The notes: a model not told the origin generated them from the sequence alone. A DNA stretch of 64,000 bases from Terriglobia bacterium (GCA_020073495.1 JAIQFD010000004.1:237001-301000); one strand, 5' to 3'. Numbered from the stretch's first letter, positions 7,104 to 18,003 are shown. Numbers and translations are program-made.

Positions 7104-9314
7104 TTGAGGAAGATTGTCCGGCAGCTCGTCTGCATTGGTGTGGCCGCCTGCGCGCTCTCGGCGTACGCGAGCATATTCGGCACCGTCCGCGGGCTGATCC
7201 ACGACCCGCAGCACCGGCCGGTGGCAGGCGCCCAGGTAGTCGTGAAGGCATCCGCCTCGGAATGGACGAAGACGGTGACCAGCGACGATTCCGGCAGCTT
7301 CGAGTTCGACGCGGTGCCTGTCGGGGAGTATCTGGTCGCGGTAAGCTCGGCAGGTTTCGACACGCAAGAGCAGACGCTCCTGCTGCGCTCCGGCCAAGTC
7401 GCCAACCTGCATTTCCCGCTGGTGCTGGCAAAGGTGAGCGAAAAAGTCGAGGTACGCGAGAACTCGCCGGCGGTGGACACAAGCTCTTCCACGACTGTCA
7501 GCCAGATCAGCCGCCAGCAGATACAGCAGTCGCCGGGCGCGGAGCGCACCAACAGCCTGTCTATGATCACCGACTTCGTTCCCGGGGCGTACATGGTGCA
7601 CGACCTGTTGCACGTGCGCGGGGGGCACCAGTTCACCTGGATGCTGGACGGGATCCCGGTGCCCAACACCAACATCGCCACCAATGTCGGCCCGCAGTTC
7701 GATCCGAAAAACATCGATACGCTCGAGGTGCAGCGCGGCGGCCTCTCCGCCGAATACGGCGACCGCGTGTACAGCGTCATCAATGTGGTGACGCGCTCCG
7801 GATTCGAGGCCTACAAGCAGTGCGAGATTGTGGTGAACTACGGCAGCTACAACCAGACCGACGATCAGCTCAGTTGCGGCAGCCACACCGATCGCTTCGC
7901 GTACTTTGCCAGCCTGTCGGGCAATCGCACCGACCTCGGCCTGGAGACGCCCTCGCCCGAAGTGCTGCACGACATGGGAGCGGGGCTGGGCGGCTTTGTG
8001 TCGCTGATCCTCAATCAAACTCCGTCTGACCAGTTGCGGCTGGTCGCATCCGCTCGCGGCGATCACTACCAGGTGCCGAACACTCCAGCGGACCAGGCCT
8101 CTGGGACTCGCGACGTCGAAAACGAGCACGATACTTTCGTCAACGGCTCATGGGTCCACAGCGGTCAGCGCGGCATCCTGTTCACCGTCTCTCCGTTCCT
8201 ACACCTGAACCGCGCCCATTACATCGGAGGCCCGGCCGACACGCCGGTCTCTCCGGAAGACGAGCGCCGGTCCGATTATTTTGGCGGCGTGAGCATGGTC
8301 TCGATCGCGCGCGGGCGGCACAACGCGCGCTTCGGCTTCCAGGGATTCGCCCAGAACGAGCGAATGTTTTTTGCGCTGCGCAGCCCCGGGAATCCTGCTA
8401 TCACGGAGAATGACAGCCAGTGGGGCAGCGTGGTCGCGGCCTTCGCCGAGGAGCAATACAAGCCCACGAACTGGCTGACGTTCAACGGCGGCCTGCGTGT
8501 GACGCATTTTTCCGGGCCGCTCAGCGAGACGGCGGTCGATCCTCGTCTCGGCGCCGCAATCGTGATCCCGCGCATCAAGTGGGTGCTGCGCGGGTTCTAC
8601 GGCCGTTATTACCAGGCGCCTCCGCTGACCACGGTCTCTGGGCCGATCCTGGATCTGGCCGCACAGCAGGGATTTGCGTTTCAGCCACTCCGCGGCGAGA
8701 AAGACGAGCAGTACGAGTTCGGGGTGAGTGTCCCCGTCCATCGCTGGACGGCGGACTTCACCCATTTCAGCACCGCCGCCCGAAACTACTTCGACCACGA
8801 CGTGCTGGGGAACTCCAACATCTTTCTCCCGCTGACCATCGACCGGGCGCGTATACGCGGGTGGGAGGCGACGATCCGTTCTCCGCAGGTGTTCGGCCGC
8901 GCCGATTTCCACCTGGCTTATTCGCACCAGTGGGCGATGGGGTTCGGGGGCGTCAGCGGAGGATTGATCGACCTGAGCGCGCTGCCCTCCGGACCGTTTT
9001 TCCTGGACCACGACCAGCGGCACACGTTGAGCACCGGTATTCACGTGAATCTGCCGTGGCACGCGTGGGCCTCGACCAACGTCTCGTACGGCTCGGGGTT
9101 CCTGGATGGCGACGGCCCGGCACACCTTGCCTCGCACACGACACTGGACATAGCGCTGGGCAAGTCGATCGGAGAGCGCTGGGCGGTCCGTCTGACGGCG
9201 TTGAACGTGACCAACAACCGCTATCTGCTGGACAACAGCAACACCTTCGGAGGCACGCATTTCGGCGATCCCCGAATGGTTTCGATCCAGGCCAAGTACA
9301 CCTTCCACTATTGA
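7104..9314 (+). CDS. TonB-dependent outer-membrane receptor with carboxypeptidase-regulatory N-terminal domain
   Basis: 736 aa. The start is TTG at 7104 with GGAGAG about 8 bp upstream; no closer ATG fits. A signal peptide (CIGVAACALSAYA) leads to a CarboxypepD_reg-like beta domain (GTVRGLIHDPQHRPVAGAQV), then a plug domain with VRGGHQFTWMLDGIPVPNTN split across its core. A long beta-barrel follows, ending in an aromatic residue (KYTFHY), as outer-membrane barrel proteins do. It should take up a ligand at the outer membrane using TonB energy. The ligand is unknown; the Cys/His-rich neighbour hints at a metal. It is followed by a periplasmic thioredoxin-fold gene on the same strand. Confidence 0.88.
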   Translation: MRKIVRQLVCIGVAACALSAYASIFGTVRGLIHDPQHRPVAGAQVVVKASASEWTKTVTSDDSGSFEFDAVPVGEYLVAVSSAGFDTQEQTLLLRSGQVANLHFPLVLAKVSEKVEVRENSPAVDTSSSTTVSQISRQQIQQSPGAERTNSLSMITDFVPGAYMVHDLLHVRGGHQFTWMLDGIPVPNTNIATNVGPQFDPKNIDTLEVQRGGLSAEYGDRVYSVINVVTRSGFEAYKQCEIVVNYGSYNQTDDQLSCGSHTDRFAYFASLSGNRTDLGLETPSPEVLHDMGAGLGGFVSLILNQTPSDQLRLVASARGDHYQVPNTPADQASGTRDVENEHDTFVNGSWVHSGQRGILFTVSPFLHLNRAHYIGGPADTPVSPEDERRSDYFGGVSMVSIARGRHNARFGFQGFAQNERMFFALRSPGNPAITENDSQWGSVVAAFAEEQYKPTNWLTFNGGLRVTHFSGPLSETAVDPRLGAAIVIPRIKWVLRGFYGRYYQAPPLTTVSGPILDLAAQQGFAFQPLRGEKDEQYEFGVSVPVHRWTADFTHFSTAARNYFDHDVLGNSNIFLPLTIDRARIRGWEATIRSPQVFGRADFHLAYSHQWAMGFGGVSGGLIDLSALPSGPFFLDHDQRHTLSTGIHVNLPWHAWASTNVSYGSGFLDGDGPAHLASHTTLDIALGKSIGERWAVRLTALNVTNNRYLLDNSNTFGGTHFGDPRMVSIQAKYTFHY

Positions 9315-9433
9315 AGGCCAACACCGGGACTGCGCTTTCGTTTAGGATAAGCAAGCGACGTGCAGCGTGTTCGCTGGCGATTCGCATCCCATTGGGCAGC
9401 TCCCAAGCTGCCAAGCATGAAGAAGAGGTTCCT

Positions 9434-10081
9434 TTGCGCAAGCTCGTGTTGCTCCTGATTTTGGTGCTGGCCGCGTCTCTTCTGGCGGCCGCCGCCGACA
9501 CCACCGCGCTGCGGCCGCCGAAGGGCGCACGCGTGGCCATCGTCGTCTTTGAAGACCTGCAGTGCCCGGATTGCTCGCGGGCGTGGCCGCTGCTGCAAGA
9601 GGCGGCACGCACCTACAAGATCCCCATCGTGCACTACGATTTTCCCCTGCCGATGCACAACTGGTCGTTCCAGGCGGCGATCCTGGCGCGCTACTTCGAC
9701 TCAATCTCGCCGAAGGTCGGGGACGAGTTCCGAACCCAGATCTTCGCCCACCAGATCGAGATCACGCCGGATAACGTGCGGCAGTTCGGTGAGAACTTCG
9801 CCAAGGAGCACAACCTGAAGCTGCCTTTCGCCGTCGATCCGAAGGGTGAGCTGGAAAAGAGGATCAAGCAGGACTTCAATCTCGGGCAGAGGACCGGCGT
9901 CCAGCACACGCCGACCATCTACATCGTCAGCAACACACAGCGCGGCACGCCGTTCGTCGAGGTGGTGGACCGCAGCCAGCTCTACGCCCTGATCGACGAC
10001 ATGCTGAAGCAGGCCGGTCCGGCAGAGAATGCGTCGGACAAGCCGGCGCGCAGGATGAAATCGGGCCCACCCAAGAGCTAG
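9434..10081 (+). CDS. DsbA/thioredoxin-fold periplasmic protein with CPDC motif
   Basis: 215 aa starting at a TTG (9434) with AGAGG 5 bp upstream; the nearby ATG at 9417 is in a different frame and stops quickly. A signal peptide (LVLLLILVLAASLLAAAA) is followed by VVFEDLQCPDC, the redox CxxC of a DsbA-like or DsbG/thioredoxin_4 fold. The cis-Pro loop appears as HTPTIYIV near residue 155. The predicted role is thiol-disulfide exchange in the envelope; the substrate is unknown. It follows the TonB receptor by 119 bp and ends at a bidirectional terminator shared with the convergent M13 peptidase. Confidence 0.85.
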   Translation: MRKLVLLLILVLAASLLAAAADTTALRPPKGARVAIVVFEDLQCPDCSRAWPLLQEAARTYKIPIVHYDFPLPMHNWSFQAAILARYFDSISPKVGDEFRTQIFAHQIEITPDNVRQFGENFAKEHNLKLPFAVDPKGELEKRIKQDFNLGQRTGVQHTPTIYIVSNTQRGTPFVEVVDRSQLYALIDDMLKQAGPAENASDKPARRMKSGPPKS

Positions 10082-10099
10082 TCCGTTCTGAAAACAAAA

Positions 10100-10121
10100 A
10101 GGCCCGGCCAGCGCCGGGCCT
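10100..10121. terminator. bidirectional intrinsic terminator
   Basis: A 9-bp stem AGGCCCGGC/GCCGGGCCT with a 4-nt loop. It is followed by GATTTTT on the plus strand and TTTTGTTTT on the minus strand, between two convergent genes. Confidence 0.85.
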
Positions 10122-10136
10122 GATTTTTCCTTCGCC

Positions 10137-12212
10137 TCACCAGACCCGGCAGGCATTGGCCCGGACCATGGGCCGCCCGGCCTTGCAGCCGAACGCCTTG
10201 CGGAATTCCGGCATATTCGAAACCACGCCGTTGACCCGGAAGACGGGCGTGGAATGCTCGTTGGTCAGAGCCATGGTGCGCAGCATCTCCGGACGAAGCT
10301 GCGCGCACCAACCCTGGCCGAAACCGAGGAAGACGCGCTGCTCCGGCGTGAAGCCGTCGATCCGACCGTCCGGGGTATGCTTCTCCTCTGCCATTGTGTT
10401 CAGCAGAGCCATCAGCGCGATCCGAAGGCCGCCATTGTCGGCGGTGTTCTCCCCCAGAGTGAGCTTGCCGTTGAGATGGACGTCGTCCACCGGGACGTAG
10501 CTGTCGTACTGTTCGACCAGGCAGTCGGCACGCTGAGTGAACGCATTGGCATCTTCCGGAGTCCACCAATCGCGCAGGTTGCCCTGGGCGTCGAACTGGC
10601 GGCCCTGATCGTCGAATCCGTGGGTCAGTTCGTGGCCGATCACAGAGCCGATGGCCCCGTAATTCACCGCGTCGTCCATCCGCTTGTCGAAGAAAGGCGG
10701 CTGGAGGATGCCGGCGGGAAAGTTGATGGTGTTGAGCTGCGGGTCATAGTAAGCATCGACGGTCATCGGAGTCATGATCCACTCGACGCGGTCCACAGGT
10801 TTGCCGATCTTCGCAAGCTCGCGGGCCCATTCGAATTGGGCGGCGCGCAGCGCGTTGCCGGCCGCATCGCCACGCACGATCTCCAGCGTTGAGTAGTCGC
10901 GCCAGCGCGCGGGATAGCCGATCTTGTCCTCGATGGCGTGCAGCTTCGTCAGCGCCTCTTTCTTGGTCGCGGGCGACATCCATTCGAGCTGTTCGATGTC
11001 CTGGCCAAGCGCTTTTTCCAGCGCGTTGACCAGCTTGGTGGTGCGCTGCTTTCCTTCTACGCCGAAAGTGCGGTCCACATAGGCCCGGCCGAGCGCCTCG
11101 CCCAGGTCGCGGTCCACGTACGCCACACAGCGCTTCCAGCGCGGAAGCTCCTGCTGGCGCCCGAAAAGAACTTTTTGGTTGAAGTTGAAATCTTCGGTGA
11201 CGATGGCGTCGGAGAGAGCCGGAGCAGCGGCATGCAGCAAATGCCACTTGAGATAGGTCTTCCAGTCCTGCAGCGGCACCGATTTGATCAGAGCGTCCAT
11301 GCCGCGGAAGAAATTCGGCTGCATCACCAGGATGTGGTGCGATGCCGGCATGGCGATCGCCTTCGTGTAAGCGCGCCAGTCGAACGACGGTGAAAGCGCC
11401 GCGAGCTGGTCAAGAGGCATGGGATTGTTCAGCTTGGCTGGATCGCGCCGCGAGACCTTGTCCATGGATACCTTGGCCAGCGCGGTCTCGATGCCCATGA
11501 CGGTCTTGGCGTCGGCTTCGGCCTGCGGTGCCGGCTCGCCGAGCAACTCGAACATCTTCTCCACGTGGGCGACGTATTGCTTCTGGATCTCGAGCGACTT
11601 GGCATCATCCTTCAGGTAGTAATCCCTGTCGGGCATGACGAGCCCGCCCTGGTCGGCGGCGGCAACCACCAGGCTGGCATCCGTCAGGTCCTGGCTGGAG
11701 GTGAACGCGAACACCGCCGGCCCGGTCGTGCCGTAAATCGAATTCACCAGCGCGTAGGTGACCCCGTGCAGGTGGGCGAGTTCCACGGCCAGCTCGTTCT
11801 TCGACTTGATGGCGGCGATACGGGCCAGCTCCGGCTTCAGCGGCGCAGTTCCCGCCGCGTTCGCGGCCTTCTCGTCCATGCAAGCGCCGTAATAGTCACC
11901 GATCTTCTGGTCCACCGCACTGCGCTTGGGATCGGGCACAGAAGCTTTTTCCAGGACCTCGCGCTCGATAGCCAGGTTCCGCTGGCGCAGTTCACTGCCC
12001 CGTCCCCAAGCCGCTTGATCCGCGGGGATGGGATTGCGCGCCAACCAGCCGCCGCAGGAATAGCGGAAAAAGTCCACACAGGGATCGACCGACTTGTCGA
12101 GATTCTCGAGATCGAACCGCTGGTCAGGATCGATGGGCGGCCGGGCCGACTGCTGGGCCAGCGCCGTGGACACCGCCAGCGCCGCAACCAGGAAAAATGA
12201 GATGCTTCGCAA
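10137..12212 (-). CDS. M13-family (neprilysin/PepO-like) zinc metallopeptidase
   Basis: 691 aa exported endopeptidase. It has a signal peptide (FFLVAALAVSTALAQ), an N-terminal M13 domain with the DPCVDFFRYSCGGW motif, and a C-terminal catalytic domain. Zinc ligands HELTH are at about 527-531 and Glu588 lies in GENTADNGG. The C-terminus ends in CRVW, the usual CxxW. The start is TTG at 12212 with AAAGGAG 7 bp upstream. It likely degrades peptides in the periplasm or at the cell surface. A same-length paralogue lies at 30742-32799 in the opposite orientation. Confidence 0.93.
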   Translation of the reverse strand: MRSISFFLVAALAVSTALAQQSARPPIDPDQRFDLENLDKSVDPCVDFFRYSCGGWLARNPIPADQAAWGRGSELRQRNLAIEREVLEKASVPDPKRSAVDQKIGDYYGACMDEKAANAAGTAPLKPELARIAAIKSKNELAVELAHLHGVTYALVNSIYGTTGPAVFAFTSSQDLTDASLVVAAADQGGLVMPDRDYYLKDDAKSLEIQKQYVAHVEKMFELLGEPAPQAEADAKTVMGIETALAKVSMDKVSRRDPAKLNNPMPLDQLAALSPSFDWRAYTKAIAMPASHHILVMQPNFFRGMDALIKSVPLQDWKTYLKWHLLHAAAPALSDAIVTEDFNFNQKVLFGRQQELPRWKRCVAYVDRDLGEALGRAYVDRTFGVEGKQRTTKLVNALEKALGQDIEQLEWMSPATKKEALTKLHAIEDKIGYPARWRDYSTLEIVRGDAAGNALRAAQFEWARELAKIGKPVDRVEWIMTPMTVDAYYDPQLNTINFPAGILQPPFFDKRMDDAVNYGAIGSVIGHELTHGFDDQGRQFDAQGNLRDWWTPEDANAFTQRADCLVEQYDSYVPVDDVHLNGKLTLGENTADNGGLRIALMALLNTMAEEKHTPDGRIDGFTPEQRVFLGFGQGWCAQLRPEMLRTMALTNEHSTPVFRVNGVVSNMPEFRKAFGCKAGRPMVRANACRVW

Positions 12213-12312
12213 GGTAATCTCCTTTCAAAATGAACCGGGAAGTCTACCAGCAGCAGGGTACGACATGCGGGGCTGCGCGGTTCCTGGGAATTAGACGAAT
12301 TACAATGGAAGG

Positions 12313-12537
12313 GTGAGCGATGTCGGAAAACTTCTGATCGGGATCGGGGCCCTGTTGCTCGTGGTCGGCATAGTCATCGTCCTGCTCGGGCGCATGAATG
12401 TGCCGGTTGGCCGATTGCCGGGGGACATTGTCTATCGCGGAAAGCATACGACCGTTTATTTCCCGATCGTCACCTCCATCCTGCTGAGCATCGTGCTGTC
12501 GCTGATCTTCTATTTCTTCAGCCGCATGCAGCGGTAG
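12313..12537 (+). CDS. DUF2905-family small membrane protein
   Basis: 74 aa from a GTG at 12313. Two transmembrane helices (LLIGIGALLLVVGIVIVLLG and FPIVTSILLSIVLSLIFYFF) flank a short polar loop, RLPGDIVYRGKHTTVYF. The GRLPGDI motif marks the DUF2905 family of inner-membrane proteins with no known function. The gene precedes moaC with a heptamer repeat element between them. Confidence 0.85.
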   Translation: MSDVGKLLIGIGALLLVVGIVIVLLGRMNVPVGRLPGDIVYRGKHTTVYFPIVTSILLSIVLSLIFYFFSRMQR

Positions 12538-12548
12538 GAACGCTGTGG

Positions 12549-12650
12549 GCTTTTCGCTCTTGGCTCTTAGCGTTTCCCTGCAGACTACTGGTAAGCTGAC
12601 GGCCGTCAATGGCCAAGCGAAAAACAAAAAGCCAAGAGCCAAAGGCGAGG
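12549..12650. repeat. inverted heptamer-periodic element (heptamer element 2)
   Basis: The left arm runs in 7-bp steps (GCTTTTC, GCTCTTG, GCTCTTA). The right arm is the approximate reverse complement, also 7-bp periodic (AAGCCAA, GAGCCAA). Exact pairing includes TTGGCTCTT (12560-12568) with AAGAGCCAA (12634-12642) and TTTTCGCT (12551-12558) with AGCGAAAA (12616-12623). The right arm covers the moaC start codon and its first 13 or so codons. Confidence 0.65.
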
Positions 12651-13115
12651 CTCTCCCACTACGACCGGTCCGGCCGAGCCCGCATGGTGGACGTCTCGGA
12701 GAAACGCCCCAGCAAGCGCACGGCAGAGGCGAGCGCCTTCGTTTGCATGTCTGCCAGGGTGCTGAAAGCGCTGCCGAAGAATCCCAAGGGCGACCCCCTG
12801 GGGGTGGCCAGATTCGCGGGTATAGCAGCGGCCAAACGCACAGCGGAACTGATACCCATGTGCCATCCGCTGCCGCTCTCGCACATTGATGTGCGTACAA
12901 AATTGTGTGAGAATGGCGTCGCCATTGCCTCCCGAGTAACGACCACCGCGGTCACGGGGGTAGAGATGGAAGCTCTGGTGGCGGCCAGCGTCGCCGCCCT
13001 CACCGTCTACGATATGTGCAAGGCACTGGATAAGGGCATCGAGATCCGCGAGGTCGTTCTGCAGAGGAAGTCCGGCGGCAAATCGGGCGAGTATCGCCGC
13101 AAGACCAAGAAGTAA
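12609..13115 (+). CDS. moaC: cyclic pyranopterin monophosphate synthase
   Basis: 168 aa. MoaC converts the MoaA product to cPMP in molybdenum-cofactor biosynthesis. Family motifs are clear: RARMVDVSEK, then LIPMCHPLPLSHIDV with the active-site Cys-His, and GVEMEALVAASVAALTVYDM with the catalytic lysine region CKALDKG. The first 13 residues (MAKRKTKSQEPKA) are not part of the normal MoaC start and are encoded by one arm of the upstream repeat element. A later in-frame start would be needed to remove them, and none with a good ribosome site is seen. A response regulator follows after 4 bp, then mog. Confidence 0.93.
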   Translation: MAKRKTKSQEPKARLSHYDRSGRARMVDVSEKRPSKRTAEASAFVCMSARVLKALPKNPKGDPLGVARFAGIAAAKRTAELIPMCHPLPLSHIDVRTKLCENGVAIASRVTTTAVTGVEMEALVAASVAALTVYDMCKALDKGIEIREVVLQRKSGGKSGEYRRKTKK

Positions 13116-13119
13116 CCCC

Positions 13120-13875
13120 ATGCCAAGCAACGTACGCGTCCTGCTGGTCGACGACAATCCGATGGTGCTGGAGATGCTGCGCCAGTCGCTGGCGCCGCTG
13201 GCCACCGTCAGTACGACCACCGACGGAGCGGATGCCCTGCTCAAATCCATCGATGAATCGCCGGACCTGGTGATCAGCGACTACACGATGGAAGGCATGA
13301 GCGGGCGGCAGTTGCTGGAGAAGTTGCGCAGCCGGCCTCAGACGGCCAAGATCCCTTTCATCATGGTGGCCAGCAAGTCCGACATCACCGACAAGCTGAA
13401 GGTGATTCAGGATGCTGTGGAGGATTTCCTGGAGAAGCCGTTCTTCATCCGCGAGACGGTGGCGCGGATCAAGAAGGTGATCGACAAGATCGCGCTGGAG
13501 AAGATGGCGCGCGAAGCGCCCACCGCCAGCGACGGCATGCTGCGCGGCAGCCTGGCGCAGATGAACGTCATGGACCTGCTGCAGTCGCTGGAGATGGGCC
13601 ACAAGAACTGCGAGCTCATCCTGACCAACAACGGCGATCGCTGCGACATGTATTTCTCCGACGGCCAGATCAGCCACGCCGTGTACGGAAACCTGGTCGG
13701 GGACGAAGCGGTGTACAAGGTCCTGACCTGGAACGGCGGCAACTTCCAGATCGATTTCAACGGATCATCGAACCAGACCACGACCACGCGCTCCACCCAG
13801 GGGCTGCTGATGGAAGGCCTCCGCCTGATCGACGAAGCCAACCGCGACAGCGAAGGCGACGTGCTGGAAGCGTAG
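13120..13875 (+). CDS. response regulator: receiver domain plus DUF4388 (PatA-like)
   Basis: 251 aa. The receiver domain (residues 1-125) has the acidic pair DD at 11-12, phospho-acceptor Asp54 in VISDYTME, and the conserved lysine in FLEKPFF. The C-terminal part (about 145-250) is a DUF4388 domain: LRGSLAQMNVMDLLQSLEMG, then LILTNNGDRCDMYFSDGQISHAV. Such proteins have no DNA-binding output and are thought to act through protein contacts, for example in motility, development or surface behaviour. It sits between moaC and mog with 4 bp and 64 bp gaps, probably in one transcript. No partner kinase is adjacent. Confidence 0.88.
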   Translation: MPSNVRVLLVDDNPMVLEMLRQSLAPLATVSTTTDGADALLKSIDESPDLVISDYTMEGMSGRQLLEKLRSRPQTAKIPFIMVASKSDITDKLKVIQDAVEDFLEKPFFIRETVARIKKVIDKIALEKMAREAPTASDGMLRGSLAQMNVMDLLQSLEMGHKNCELILTNNGDRCDMYFSDGQISHAVYGNLVGDEAVYKVLTWNGGNFQIDFNGSSNQTTTTRSTQGLLMEGLRLIDEANRDSEGDVLEA

Positions 13876-13895
13876 GCGCCCGCAATCCACCTTTC

Positions 13896-13916
13896 CCGCT
13901 TGCAACCGGCAAGCGG
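13896..13916 (+). terminator. GC-rich hairpin after the response regulator
   Basis: CCGCTTGC pairs with GCAAGCGG around a 5-nt loop in the 64-bp gap before mog. There is no T-run, so it is at best a weak or factor-dependent terminator. Confidence 0.3.
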
Positions 13917-13939
13917 AATCTGGAAACTAGACTCTCTTC

Positions 13940-14425
13940 ATGACAGCGGCTGTCATCACCGTGAGCGATTCGTGTCACCGTGGCACGCGCGCGGACAGGT
14001 CCGGGCCTGCGGTCGCCGCTGCGCTCAGGGTCAAGGGCTTCGAGGTGCTGGCGACGGAGATCGTGCCCGACAGCCAGGTGAAGATCTCGGCGGCGATCAA
14101 GCGGCTGGCCAAGCGGGCGCAACTGGTGGTGACCACGGGCGGGACCGGCGTCACCGAGCGCGACGTCACGCCGGAGGCGACGCGCGCGGTCTGCGACCGG
14201 CTGGTGGACGGCGTAGCCGAGCGCATGCGCGCCGAAGGGATGAAGAAGACGCCTCTGGCGGCGCTGGGCCGCGGTCTCTGCGGAACGATCAGCCACAGCC
14301 TGGTGCTGAACCTGCCGGGCAGCCCGGCGGGCGCGACTGAGTCGCTGGCGGCGGTCATCGATCTGCTGCCGCACGCGCTGGAACTGCTGCGGGGCAAGAC
14401 AGCGCACGCCGAACCCTCGCGCTGA
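13940..14425 (+). CDS. mog: molybdopterin adenylyltransferase (MogA/MoaB family)
   Basis: 161 aa MoaB/Mog-fold protein that adenylates molybdopterin before metal insertion. Family motifs: AVITVSDSCHRGTRADRSG at the N-terminus, VVTTGGTGVTERDVTPEA (substrate loop, about residues 68-84) and LNLPGSPAGATESL near the C-terminus. The length is typical of the MogA/MoaB group. It belongs with moaC just upstream. Assignment to Mog rather than MoaB is uncertain because the two are hard to separate by eye. Confidence 0.88.
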   Translation: MTAAVITVSDSCHRGTRADRSGPAVAAALRVKGFEVLATEIVPDSQVKISAAIKRLAKRAQLVVTTGGTGVTERDVTPEATRAVCDRLVDGVAERMRAEGMKKTPLAALGRGLCGTISHSLVLNLPGSPAGATESLAAVIDLLPHALELLRGKTAHAEPSR

Positions 14426-14486
14426 GCCCCTGCGCAAGTAGCGCGCGGTCGCATATCGCCCTTCGCGTACAATTGATTTTTTCCTC

Positions 14487-15134
14487 ATGGACTGGGTAAA
14501 GCATCTTTTCTCGCGCTACACAGCCTGGATCTGGGCGGTATTGAAGCCGCTGGGCGCCTGGGGCGTGTTCGGAATCGCCTTCGTGGACGCAGCATTTCTG
14601 GGCATCCCTATGGATCCCGTGGTGGCGGGATACGTGTACGCGGACCGCGCGCACTTCTGGCTGTACATCCTGATGGCTTCAGCGGGTTCGGCCCTGGGCA
14701 GCCTGCCGCTGTATCTGATCGGCTACAAGGGCGGCGAACTAGTGCTGGCCAAGCGCATCAGCAAGCAGCGCATGCAGAAGATGCGCGACCGCTTCGAGAA
14801 GCAGGAATTCTTCGCGCTCATGATCCCCTCGATGCTGCCGCCGCCCACGCCGTTCAAGCTCTTCGTGCTCTCCGCCGGGGTGTTCGAGATGCACGTCACT
14901 GCGTTCCTGGGCGCGATCTTCCTCGGGCGCACGCTGCGGTTCGGCATCCTGTCGGCGCTTGTGCTCACGTTCGGTCCGCACGTGGTCAACGTCGTCGGCC
15001 GGATGGTCCGCGACCACCTTCCCGTCACCATTGCGGTGACGGTGGCGGCGATCATCCTCATCTACCTGCTGTATCGATTGTTGCGCGCGCCCGTGGCCGA
15101 ACTCGAGCACGAACTCGAACGCGCGGAGGAGTAG
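14487..15134 (+). CDS. DedA/VTT-family inner-membrane protein
   Basis: 215 aa multi-pass membrane protein of the DedA/SNARE-associated (VTT) superfamily, closest in layout to the YqaA-like branch. Helices are seen around WGVFGIAFVDAAFLGIPMDP, FWLYILMASAGSALGSLPLY and a C-terminal TIAVTVAAIILIYLLYRLL. A positively charged loop (KRISKQRMQKMRDRFEKQ) precedes the conserved proline-rich re-entrant segment PSMLPPPTPFKLF. Some DedA proteins act in lipid carrier recycling; the substrate here is unknown. It is convergent with ligA, with 3 bp between the ends. Confidence 0.85.
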   Translation: MDWVKHLFSRYTAWIWAVLKPLGAWGVFGIAFVDAAFLGIPMDPVVAGYVYADRAHFWLYILMASAGSALGSLPLYLIGYKGGELVLAKRISKQRMQKMRDRFEKQEFFALMIPSMLPPPTPFKLFVLSAGVFEMHVTAFLGAIFLGRTLRFGILSALVLTFGPHVVNVVGRMVRDHLPVTIAVTVAAIILIYLLYRLLRAPVAELEHELERAEE

Positions 15135-15137
15135 TGG

Positions 15138-17250
<2,113 letters not shown>

Positions 17251-17306
17251 GTTCGGCGGTCGATTCCAACTGACAGAGCTATCCAAGCGTTCAGGAGAGG
17301 TGCGTG

Positions 17307-17984
17307 ATGAAGCGACTGTTTTTCGCAGTTTTGATCGTAGCGCTCGCGTCCTTGTGGGTCTCCGCGCAGGAAAAGAAGGCCGACAAGAAGGGCGAGATGA
17401 AGCACGACCACGCCGCCATGGAAAAGAAAGGCGGTATGCCGATGGCAGCAAAGCCCGCGCCGGAGATGACCAAGCTCATCAAAATGTTCTCCGGCACTTG
17501 GACCTCTACGGAAAAATTTGAGCCCGGGCCGATGATGCCGAAAGGCGGCACAAGCAAGGGTACGGCGACGTTCAAGGCGGGCCCGGGCGGAAATTCGCTG
17601 ATCGAGGAGTACAGCTCTCCTCACGGCGCCATGGGCGCGTTCCACGGCCACGGCGTCACCTGGTGGGACGCCAAAGCCGGCGCGTACAAGGGCACCTGGT
17701 GCGATTCGATGGCCCCCGACTGCATGGTCGGCGGCATGAAGTGGGACGGCGACAACATCGTCGCCATCCCGCAGGAGATGGACATGGGCGGGCAGAAAAT
17801 GGTGATGACCAGCAAGTACAGCGACATCAAGCCGGATTCGATCACCTTCACCATGGGAATGGGCCCGACCGCGGCGCAGGCGAAGACGACCATGACCATC
17901 GTGTACACCAAACAGGGCGGCATGGCAGCGGCTCCGGCGGCAAAGAAGGCGGACGAAAAACCCGCCGCCACCACGCAGAAATAA
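17307..17984 (+). CDS. secreted DUF1579-like protein
   Basis: 225 aa from the ATG at 17307, with AGGAGAGG about 7 bp upstream; a GTG directly before it adds one residue. A signal peptide (LFFAVLIVALASLWVSAQ) is followed by a Lys/His/Met-rich linker. A DUF1579-like beta domain then starts at MTKLIKMFSGTWTSTEKF, with a GHGVTWWDAKAGAYKGTWCDS segment. The C-terminus is an Ala/Lys tail. The function of DUF1579 proteins is unknown; the methionine-rich stretches could bind metal but nothing shows it. A hairpin terminator follows. Confidence 0.75.
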   Translation: MKRLFFAVLIVALASLWVSAQEKKADKKGEMKHDHAAMEKKGGMPMAAKPAPEMTKLIKMFSGTWTSTEKFEPGPMMPKGGTSKGTATFKAGPGGNSLIEEYSSPHGAMGAFHGHGVTWWDAKAGAYKGTWCDSMAPDCMVGGMKWDGDNIVAIPQEMDMGGQKMVMTSKYSDIKPDSITFTMGMGPTAAQAKTTMTIVYTKQGGMAAAPAAKKADEKPAATTQK

Positions 17985-18003
17985 GCCGCGCGATGATTGC
18001 TTG

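Noticed and set aside
8420..9433. Long upstream extension of the CPDC thioredoxin-fold protein
   Set aside because: It is an alternative frame of the TonB receptor gene. The TTG at 9434 has a ribosome site and begins a signal peptide.
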